A stretch of DNA of 5,659 nucleotides from an uncultured Bacilli bacterium (GTDB taxonomy: Bacteria > Bacillota_I > Bacilli_A > RF39 > UBA660), in the NCBI GenBank assembly GCA_947598425.1, contig CANQFH010000063.1, forward strand, positions 1-5,659, read 5' to 3'. Position numbers and translations under genes: made by a program. Positions 1 through 4,258 of the stretch are shown in pieces (position 1 is the stretch's first letter; every line of letters starts with the position of its first letter). The notes under the pieces are model-generated. The model was not told where the DNA came from, did not search any database, and was given only the letters and a program-made list of their open reading frames with translations.

Positions 1-62
1 TTTCTATTTTTAGTTATAAGTTACTTACTTAATTGTTACTATTCTTTGTGTGTACACTGTAT
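1..62. other. Sequence beyond the break in the ABC ATPase gene, origin unknown
   Basis: These 62 bases lie where the last 100 or so codons of the ATPase gene should continue on the minus strand. None of the three minus frames gives the expected continuation (Ala-Leu-Ala-Arg-Ala, then Walker B with Asp-Glu-Pro). The stretch is very AT-rich and contains an 8-base palindrome GTGTACAC (50-57) right beside the junction. A plus-strand frame is open from position 1 to a TAA near 106-108, but it crosses antisense ATPase sequence and looks like chance. It could be the edge of an inserted element, a deletion or inversion junction, or an assembly join. Nothing here identifies which. Confidence 0.35.
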
Positions 63-482
63 TCATCCAACTCTTTGCATCATTCCTCCAGATAAACTTC
101 TAGGATAACTATTTTTAAATTCATTTAGATTATATAAATTAAATAAATAATCTACATATTCTAAATTATCTTTAGTCATATTATTAGTTATTTTTAAACC
201 TAAAGTGGCATTATCATAAATGGTAAGCCAAGGAAAGAGAGCATTTGATTGAAACATATAGGCAACTTTTAAATTATCTTTAGATAAGATATTTCCAGAA
301 TAATCTTTATCTAAATTAGAAAGAATAGATAACAGAGTAGATTTACCACATCCAGAAGGTCCTACTAAAGATATTATTTCACCTTGTTTTATATCAAAAC
401 TAATTTTATCTAAAGCTTTTATAACTCCTTCCTTGGTATAATAATTTTTAGTTATATCTTTTATACTTAAGATATCATTCAT
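63..482 (-). pseudogene. Truncated ABC transporter ATP-binding protein (NitT/TauT/SsuB type)
   Basis: This is the N-terminal half of the ATPase of a nitrate/sulfonate/taurine-type importer, which would bind ATP on the cytoplasmic side and drive uptake. Of 139 residues, Walker A (GPSGCGKST) is at 41-49, the Q-loop Gln is at 78 (MFQ, followed by NALFPWLT as in the SsuB/TauB group), and the signature LSGGM is at 130-134. The frame ends in TGA five residues later (QRVG-stop). The family is normally about 240-260 residues, so Walker B, the catalytic Glu, the D-loop and the switch His are missing. Residue 135 is Met where the family usually has Arg or Lys (LSGGM[RK]QR), perhaps a further sign of decay. 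The start ATG overlaps the stop of the substrate-binding gene (ATGAATGA, 475-482) and has no Shine-Dalgarno site, so translation is probably coupled. The product cannot be a working ATPase as it stands. Family call is firm; pseudogene status is inferred from the truncation. Confidence 0.85.
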
Positions 483-1476
483 ATAAATTATAAACCATAT
501 CTTTATAGGAAACAGTCTTATTTATTAAATTATTTTCTTTTAATAAATCTATTAAAGTATTATAAAATTCTTTTTCTACAAAAGGATTTTTAAGCCAAGC
601 ATCAGCTTCTTTATAATGATCTATCATTATTGTTAAACCATCTATTTTAGTATCACTAAATTGTTTTTGAATTACTTTAGCGACATCTTCACTAGAATTA
701 TTAAATGTATAATCTAACCCCTTTTTAATAGCGTTAGTAAATTTAGTTAATAATTCTTTATTCTTAGTTATATAACTTTTTTTAGCATAAAATGCTGTAT
801 AAGGGAAAGCATCAGAATAAGCTCCAACACTAGTCATTATATAACCTTCTTTATTATTTTCTAATTTAGATGCTAAAGGTTCAAATAAATTAACATAATC
901 ACCTTCGCCACCAATAAATGCTCCCGATAATTCTGCAAATTCTATTGATGAATTAATTTTAACATCATCTTTATTTACTCCAACGTTTTTTAATGCTCTT
1001 AAAAAACTTAATCCTGGCATTCCTGTAAGTCTTCCAACTAATATTTCTTTTCCTTCTAAATCATGCCAATCAAATTCATTATTATCAGTTCTAGATAATA
1101 AAAATTGGCCATCTCTTTTAGTAAGTCCAGCAAAAACTTGAAGATAATCTTCATTACCACCTAAATAAACATATACTGCAGATTCCGGTCCCGCAAGTCC
1201 TACTTCAGTATCATTGGATAAAACTGAGGCCGCTACATTATCACTACCACTTACAAGAGATAAATCAATTAAAATACCTTCATCTTGAAAGTAACCATTT
1301 TCTATTGCAACATAAAATGGCGTATAGAAGATACTATGAGTTACTTCTGATACTTTAATAGTAGTTAATTCTGAATTAGTATTATCATCTTTATTAACTA
1401 TAAATAACCCTATTACTAAACCAACTAATATTACACTTAGTAAACATGTTAAAATATATAAAATATTTTTTTTCAC
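475..1476 (-). CDS. ABC transporter substrate-binding protein, SsuA/THI5 (NMT1)-like
   Basis: This is the extracytoplasmic solute receptor of a NitT/TauT-family importer; the substrate cannot be read from the sequence. It has 333 residues. A hydrophobic segment at about 5-27 follows MKKN. There is no lipobox (the only nearby Cys, residue 11, lies inside the helix), so the protein is probably held by an uncleaved N-terminal helix and not as a lipoprotein. The mature part begins with SEVTHSIFYTPFYVA (43-57) and GYFQDEGI, the typical opening of SsuA/THI5-like domains. Later blocks such as GDYVNLFEPLASKLE and the PYTAFYAKKSYI region match a family I recall from Clostridia and other Bacillota. The start is GTG at 1476, supported by AAGGAG at 1484-1489 with a 7-base spacer; an ATG two bases upstream is out of frame. 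It is first in an operon with the broken ATPase (8-base overlap). No permease is seen: upstream lies an unrelated gene ending in a terminator, so it would have followed the ATPase or lie elsewhere. The receptor itself looks intact. Confidence 0.9.
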   Translation of the reverse strand: MKKNILYILTCLLSVILVGLVIGLFIVNKDDNTNSELTTIKVSEVTHSIFYTPFYVAIENGYFQDEGILIDLSLVSGSDNVAASVLSNDTEVGLAGPESAVYVYLGGNEDYLQVFAGLTKRDGQFLLSRTDNNEFDWHDLEGKEILVGRLTGMPGLSFLRALKNVGVNKDDVKINSSIEFAELSGAFIGGEGDYVNLFEPLASKLENNKEGYIMTSVGAYSDAFPYTAFYAKKSYITKNKELLTKFTNAIKKGLDYTFNNSSEDVAKVIQKQFSDTKIDGLTIMIDHYKEADAWLKNPFVEKEFYNTLIDLLKENNLINKTVSYKDMVYNLYE

Positions 1477-1497
1477 ATAAACACTCCTTACATATAT

Positions 1498-1529
1498 AAT
1501 ATATACAGTAATAAATGTTTTGGTGCTAA
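1498..1529 (-). promoter_or_regulatory. Possible weak promoter of the transporter operon
   Basis: Because the preceding gene ends in a terminator at 1528-1557, this operon needs its own promoter in the short gap before 1476. The best candidate on the minus strand is TTAGCA (1524-1529, four of six matches to TTGACA) followed 18-20 bases later by overlapping TATATA/TATATT hexamers (1498-1505). The AT-only sequence makes the exact -10 ambiguous. The gap is too short for a riboswitch, and no conserved riboswitch core is visible. Confidence 0.3.
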
Positions 1530-1557
1530 AAAAATAGCCTTTATCTAAGACTATTTT
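1528..1557 (-). terminator. Intrinsic terminator of the cell-wall hydrolase gene
   Basis: On the minus strand the arm at 1549-1557 pairs with 1531-1539 in a 9-bp stem (AAAATAGTC with GGCTATTTT, one G-T wobble) closed by a 9-base loop. A run of seven T follows (1534 down to 1528, partly shared with the stem). The hydrolase stop codon TAG (1551-1553) lies inside the first arm. The stem is AT-rich and only moderately stable, but placement and T-run are right. It insulates the transporter operon from the hydrolase transcript. Confidence 0.75.
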
Positions 1558-2573
1558 GTTCTTTCTAATACTAAATTATCTTCTAAAGTTTCCTCTAAAG
1601 TTTCTTGGGTAGCACGATAAGTAATTCTTTCTTCCACAGGAATGATATCATTTTCTTTCATAGCCATATGGAATCTATTACCACCTTTAACATATTGAAC
1701 TTTACCATTAGGATTAGATCCAGAAGATTTAAAGGCTAAGTAATTATTAGATGGTACTTCACACATCATAAAATCAATTACTGCTTGTGCTACTGGTAAA
1801 CTAAGTTTATCCTCTCTAGCTAAATATCTATAATATGTTTTATTTTGATATCCTGAGAATTGTTTATAACCTCCAACAACAGCACTAACTTGACCATATA
1901 AGCTATTACCACGTCCATTAGCACGATTAATTTCATCTACAAATGGTCTATCGATAGTTCTATTATAAATACAACTTATAACATGATAAGCATCTTCATA
2001 ACTACTATCTTTAGATTCAGCAAATACTGTACATAATACTGCTAAAAATTCATCATATGTTAATTGGAATTTTTCACAACAAATATCAATTTTTTCTTCA
2101 GCTGTAAGTTCGACAGCTTCAGTAGTCTCTTCGACAGTTTCTTCTACTACTTCAGTTTCTATAGTTGGTTCTGTTTCTGGAATTGTTTCGGCTTCAGTCT
2201 CAACTTCAGTTTCTAAAGTAGTCTCTTCTGGAATACTTTCAGCTTCAGTTTCTTCTACATAACCAGGACCTATGTTATTCATTAAACTCAAACTTAAAGA
2301 ATCATTATTTCCTTTAGTAAATGATAATAAACTATCTAAGTCCTTTTCTTCAATATTTTTTAGATAATTATCTAAGTTAACTTCAAATTGCGCATTATTT
2401 AACATGACATTATTAGTACGAGCTTCAGCCTTTTTACCAGGTAAAATGCTACTAGCACCAATAGCTAATGCAAGTAAATAAAATGCTGGAATTTTTGCAT
2501 GTTTTAGTTTAGATACATCTAAACTATTAATATTCTTTAATAAAGAATGCCAATTAAAATTTGTTTTTTTCAT
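1551..2573 (-). CDS. Secreted cell-wall hydrolase, SleB-like, with Glu/Thr-rich linker
   Basis: Predicted extracellular peptidoglycan hydrolase of the SleB (Hydrolase_2) type, 340 residues. A basic N-terminus leads to a hydrophobic helix at about 28-44 and a possible signal peptidase site after AEA (49-51). Residues 52-104 are unassigned, 105-160 form a Glu/Thr/Val/Pro-rich linker, and about 162-305 form the catalytic domain. In it, FAES (184-187) places Glu186 where SleB-type enzymes have their catalytic Glu; AYHVISCIYNRT (195-206) matches the helix that usually reads A..VI.NR; QFSGY (238-242) and GGNRFH (297-302) match further family blocks. A Glu-rich tail (about 322-340) ends the protein. 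The start is ATG at 2573, chosen because GGAGG (2581-2585) lies 7 bases upstream; an in-frame TTG at 2591 is 5' of that site and at the predicted transcription start. The gene is monocistronic and divergent from the ATP-grasp gene. SleB proteins are best known from spore germination, but related domains occur widely in vegetative cells, and nothing here points to sporulation. Lytic transglycosylase activity is inferred. Confidence 0.85.
   Translation of the reverse strand: MKKTNFNWHSLLKNINSLDVSKLKHAKIPAFYLLALAIGASSILPGKKAEARTNNVMLNNAQFEVNLDNYLKNIEEKDLDSLLSFTKGNNDSLSLSLMNNIGPGYVEETEAESIPEETTLETEVETEAETIPETEPTIETEVVEETVEETTEAVELTAEEKIDICCEKFQLTYDEFLAVLCTVFAESKDSSYEDAYHVISCIYNRTIDRPFVDEINRANGRGNSLYGQVSAVVGGYKQFSGYQNKTYYRYLAREDKLSLPVAQAVIDFMMCEVPSNNYLAFKSSGSNPNGKVQYVKGGNRFHMAMKENDIIPVEERITYRATQETLEETLEDNLVLERTK
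2094..2261 (-). repeat. Low-complexity Glu/Thr-rich linker coding repeat in the hydrolase
   Basis: This stretch encodes residues 105-160 of the hydrolase, almost entirely Glu, Thr, Val, Ala, Ile and Pro, with recurring ETE, EET and PET units. At DNA level it is a degenerate repeat of short pieces such as TCAGTTTCT and AGTCTCTTC on the plus strand. It probably forms a long, acidic, flexible spacer that carries the catalytic domain away from the membrane or through the wall. Such tracts often vary in length by slippage, which is an inference here. Confidence 0.7.
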
Positions 2574-2597
2574 TTTTCCCCCTCCAAACAAAGATAT

Positions 2598-2627
2598 ATT
2601 CTAATACAAAATGTATACATTTGTCAA
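2598..2627 (-). promoter_or_regulatory. Sigma-A-type promoter of the hydrolase gene
   Basis: Minus-strand TTGACA (2622-2627, perfect consensus) is followed after 18 bases by TAGAAT (2598-2603, five of six). Transcription would start near 2591 and give a leader of about 18 bases holding the Shine-Dalgarno GGAGG (2581-2585). This supports ATG 2573 as the start. The -35 box and spacer are overlapped by the palindromes at 2609-2631. Confidence 0.75.
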
Positions 2628-2631
2628 ATGT
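2609..2631. promoter_or_regulatory. Overlapping palindromes, probable operator between divergent promoters
   Basis: AAATGTATACATTT (2609-2622) is a perfect 14-base palindrome. ACATTTGTCAAATGT (2617-2631) is a second inverted repeat, with 7-base arms and one central base. Together they give three alternating copies of the half-site AAATGT/ACATTT. They cover the -35 and spacer of the hydrolase promoter and end four bases before the -35 box (2635) of the ATP-grasp promoter. A dimeric regulator bound here would be expected to repress the hydrolase and could repress or activate the ligase. A single 14-base palindrome may arise by chance in AT-rich DNA; the shared half-site and position are what make an operator likely. 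No regulator gene is in the window. Confidence 0.5.
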
Positions 2632-2634
2632 TTT

Positions 2635-2663
2635 TTGAATATTTTTATAAATTGTGTTAAAAT
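2635..2663 (+). promoter_or_regulatory. Extended -10 promoter of the ATP-grasp gene
   Basis: TTGAAT (2635-2640), a 17-base spacer, then TAAAAT (2658-2663) preceded by TG plus one base (2655-2657). The -35, spacing and extended -10 all fit a strong sigma-A-type promoter. The expected transcription start is about 2670-2672, which leaves only a few bases before the first start codons. The 10-mer GTGTTAAAAT recurs exactly in the tRNA promoter downstream. Confidence 0.75.
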
Positions 2664-2674
2664 AGCAGCTAGTG

Positions 2675-3586
2675 ATGTCCATGAATATATATGAATTAGT
2701 AGAAAAAATATGTAAAGAAGAAAATATTGATTATCATTTAATATCTGAAGATTGGGTAATGGTTTTAACTAAAAATGGGATAACAAAATGTATAGTAGGG
2801 CATAATTTTCCTCTTTTAGATCAAGCCATAAGTAAAGTTATTGCTGACAAATATGCTTTATATGAATATTGTAAATTAAAAAAGGTTCCCATAATTAAAC
2901 ATCATATATTATTTAATCCTAATAATAAATATGGCAGTAATACTAAAAATTTAATAACTAAATACTATGAAGAATATCATCAAGATGTAGTAGTTAAACC
3001 TAATGTAGGTTGTATGGGTGAAGGAGTATCTCATCCTCAAAATAAAAAAGAATTATTGAATAATATTCAAGACTTATTTAAAACAAATTTTTCAATTAGT
3101 ATTTGCCCTTATTATGAAGTAGATAGAGAATATCGAGTAATTGTATTAGATAATGAAATAAGATTAATATTTGAAAAGAAAAAATTACAAGTAAAAGGTA
3201 ATGGTATTCAAAGCATTAAAGAATTATTAATAGAAGAGAATCCTAGTTATTTTAAAGATAGAGTATTAGATAAAAGTTTTAATAGAATATTAAAGAAAGA
3301 TGAAATATATAATTATGATTGGAGATTTAATTTAGAAAAGGGTGCTACTGCTAAATTAGTAGATGATAAAGAGATTTATAATAAATTAAGTGAATTTGCT
3401 TTAGAGATTGCCAATAAACTTAATATTAGATTTGCTAGTATTGATATCATTAAATATCATAATAAATATCTCATTATGGAAATAAATAGTAGTGTATGTC
3501 TTAATAAAATATGTAACTTTTTAGAAGATAATTCTATAGTTACTGATATTTATCGAGATGTCATAAAAAAGATGTTTAATAATTGA
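2675..3586 (+). CDS. ATP-grasp ligase, RimK / cyanophycin-synthetase-like
   Basis: Predicted cytoplasmic ATP-dependent carboxylate-amine ligase, which activates a carboxylate as acyl phosphate and joins it to an amine; the substrates are unknown. It has 303 residues from ATG 2675. ADKYALYEYCKLKKVPIIKH (57-76) is the helix that opens the ATP-grasp domain. VVVKPNVGCMGEGV (105-118) holds the ATP-binding Lys108 and a Gly-rich loop. EYRVIVLDNEI (152-162) and GNGIQSIKELL (175-185) resemble the GDG.HTI.ELI block of cyanophycin synthetases and GshF. NLEKGATA (219-226) matches the N-L-x-x-G-G/A motif, and Asp257, Glu269 and Asn271 (MEINSS) are the expected metal ligands. The active site looks intact. 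Residues 1-50 are a short, family-unassigned N-terminus; there is no signal peptide or Mur domain. Candidate starts are GTG 2672, ATG 2675 and ATG 2681. None has a Shine-Dalgarno site, and the promoter places the mRNA 5' end almost on them, so I chose the first ATG. There is no terminator before the tRNA, so some transcripts may run through it. Confidence 0.85.
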   Translation: MSMNIYELVEKICKEENIDYHLISEDWVMVLTKNGITKCIVGHNFPLLDQAISKVIADKYALYEYCKLKKVPIIKHHILFNPNNKYGSNTKNLITKYYEEYHQDVVVKPNVGCMGEGVSHPQNKKELLNNIQDLFKTNFSISICPYYEVDREYRVIVLDNEIRLIFEKKKLQVKGNGIQSIKELLIEENPSYFKDRVLDKSFNRILKKDEIYNYDWRFNLEKGATAKLVDDKEIYNKLSEFALEIANKLNIRFASIDIIKYHNKYLIMEINSSVCLNKICNFLEDNSIVTDIYRDVIKKMFNN

Positions 3587-3611
3587 TTTAACTTACTAAA
3601 CGTGTTAAAAT
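3583..3611 (+). promoter_or_regulatory. Promoter of the tRNA-Glu gene, overlapping the ligase stop codon
   Basis: TTGATT (3583-3588), a 17-base spacer, then TAAAAT (3606-3611) with an upstream TG (3603-3604) as an extended -10. The -35 box contains the TGA stop (3584-3586) of the ATP-grasp gene. The start would fall near 3618, about nine bases before the mature tRNA 5' end. Spacing and -10 (GTGTTAAAAT) match the ATP-grasp promoter. Confidence 0.7.
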
Positions 3612-3626
3612 CTATTTATATCTTTT

Positions 3627-3703
3627 AGCCCGTTGGTGAAGTGGCTTAACACACTGCGTTCTCAGCGCAGCATTCACGGGTTCGAACCCCGTACGGGTTA
3701 CCA
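3627..3703 (+). tRNA. tRNA-Glu, anticodon CUC
   Basis: A complete cloverleaf with encoded CCA (3701-3703). The acceptor is AGCCCGT (3627-3633) with ACGGGTT (3693-3699): A1-U72, G2-U71 wobble, then five Watson-Crick pairs. The D stem is GTG/CAC (3 bp, as usual in tRNA-Glu). The anticodon stem is CTGCG (3654-3658) / CGCAG (3666-3670) around a 7-base loop with CTC at 3661-3663. The variable loop is five bases (CATTC). The T stem is ACGGG/CCCGT around TTCGAAC. Anticodon CUC reads GAG. The overall sequence resembles Bacillota tRNA-Glu(UUC) (CCCGTTGG start, ACGGGTTCGAA T arm), which supports Glu. The unusual features are A1-U72 in place of the usual G1-C72 and the CUC anticodon in an AT-rich genome that would be expected to rely mainly on UUC. 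Confidence 0.93.
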
Positions 3704-3711
3704 ATGGTTAT

Positions 3712-3737
3712 AAATCTTGTAAACTACAAGATTTTTT
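3712..3737 (+). terminator. Intrinsic terminator after the tRNA
   Basis: AAATCTTGTA (3712-3721) and TACAAGATTT (3725-3734) form up to 10 bp around a 3-base loop, and the T-run spans 3732-3737. It begins nine bases after the tRNA CCA. It would end the tRNA transcript and any read-through from the ATP-grasp gene, and it separates the next gene. Confidence 0.85.
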
Positions 3738-3758
3738 CTATTTTTATAGTTATATCAA

Positions 3759-3779
3759 TGGTATAATGTTAAAGGTGAT
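3759..3779 (+). promoter_or_regulatory. Extended -10 promoter and Shine-Dalgarno site of the 144-residue gene
   Basis: TGGTATAAT (3759-3767) is a perfect extended -10 (TG, one base, TATAAT). No good -35 is seen at the right distance, which is tolerated for extended -10 promoters. AAAGGTGAT (3771-3779) is complementary to the 16S 3' end and precedes ATG 3785 by about 5-8 bases. A standard start point near 3774 would fall inside this site, so the true start may be slightly upstream or the leader may be very short. Confidence 0.7.
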
Positions 3780-3784
3780 AAGTA

Positions 3785-4219
3785 ATGAATAATTTAGAGA
3801 AGATGTATATTACAGAAGGATATGATGATAAATTACATTTATGTAAAGTGATAGTAGCAAGTAGAAATGGTGGTAAAGTAGATAATATTAATGATATTGA
3901 TAACTATTATATAACTTTTTATGATTATTTTACTAATCATTTTGTTAGTCAAAATGTTATGGGTATTAATGAATTAAATGATTCTAATGTTTGGAAGTAT
4001 ATAAAAAGGTATTCATTAGATGATTTATATGAAATAGATACAGTTGTTGATAGATTGTTAATACCATCTATATGGGAAGTTATAAAAACTAGTTTAATTT
4101 TAGATATAATTACTAAAAAAATTCATGATTTACAAAAAGAAAAAATTAGAATTCAAGAATTAATGGATAATAATAAAATTAATTTAGGTAATGAATTAAT
4201 GAGTAGTTTAAATAGATAA
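3785..4219 (+). CDS. Hypothetical protein, 144 residues, family not recognised
   Basis: I do not recognise this protein. It has no signal peptide, no clear membrane helix and no catalytic motif I can name, so it is probably cytoplasmic. The N-terminal two-thirds (about 1-90) is mixed and rich in Asp, Asn and Tyr, with strand-like stretches such as LCKVIVAS (19-26) and NYYITFYDYF (40-49). The C-terminal part (about 95-130), including ITKKIHDLQKEKIRIQELM, looks like a long amphipathic helix that could form a coiled coil and mediate oligomerisation. It is a single-gene unit: terminator upstream, its own extended -10 promoter and Shine-Dalgarno site, and a shared bidirectional terminator with convergent typA. 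Codon use matches the neighbours, with no sign of recent transfer. Proper expression signals make it a real gene; function is unknown. Confidence 0.8.
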   Translation: MNNLEKMYITEGYDDKLHLCKVIVASRNGGKVDNINDIDNYYITFYDYFTNHFVSQNVMGINELNDSNVWKYIKRYSLDDLYEIDTVVDRLLIPSIWEVIKTSLILDIITKKIHDLQKEKIRIQELMDNNKINLGNELMSSLNR

Positions 4220-4223
4220 ATTA

Positions 4224-4258
4224 AAAGCAGATGTTATTTTTTAGCATCTGCTTTCTTT
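4224..4258. terminator. Bidirectional terminator between the 144-residue gene and typA
   Basis: AAAGCAGATG (4224-4233) pairs perfectly with CATCTGCTTT (4245-4254). Three further pairs from the loop (4234-4236 with 4242-4244, one wobble) could leave a 5-base loop. T-rich sequence follows on both strands: CTTTCTTTCTT on plus and CTTTTAATTTAT on minus. The plus gene stops five bases before it. On the minus strand the hairpin contains the last typA codons and the stop TAA (4234-4236), so the terminator is partly coding sequence. Confidence 0.8.

Noticed and set aside
60..66. Reading TGA as Trp (mycoplasma code) to extend the ATPase
   Set aside because: The extension gives WIQCTHKE and then TAG, which is unlike the family. 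TGA stops the receptor and ATP-grasp genes sensibly, and Trp is TGG elsewhere.
1..66. Group II intron or a named insertion-sequence end at the ATPase break
   Set aside because: No GTGYG-type intron start or recognisable terminal repeat could be matched in the 62 bases available.
1..108. Plus-strand open frame from the left edge to a TAA near 106-108
   Set aside because: It runs antisense into the ATPase coding sequence, is compositionally just AT-rich hydrophobic residues, and has no start or supporting signal in the window.
7..456. 12-base direct repeat TTTTTAGTTATA (7-18 and 445-456) as an insertion duplication
   Set aside because: By a rough estimate several such AT-rich 12-mers are expected by chance in a window of this size and composition, and the copies do not flank an element.
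1477..1550. TPP or other riboswitch upstream of the THI5-like receptor
   Set aside because: The gap is only about 74 bases, partly filled by the previous gene's terminator, and no conserved riboswitch core is visible.
2574..2591. Upstream in-frame TTG start (2591) for the hydrolase, adding six residues
   Set aside because: The Shine-Dalgarno GGAGG (2581-2585) lies inside that extension and points to ATG 2573; the predicted transcription start is also near 2591.
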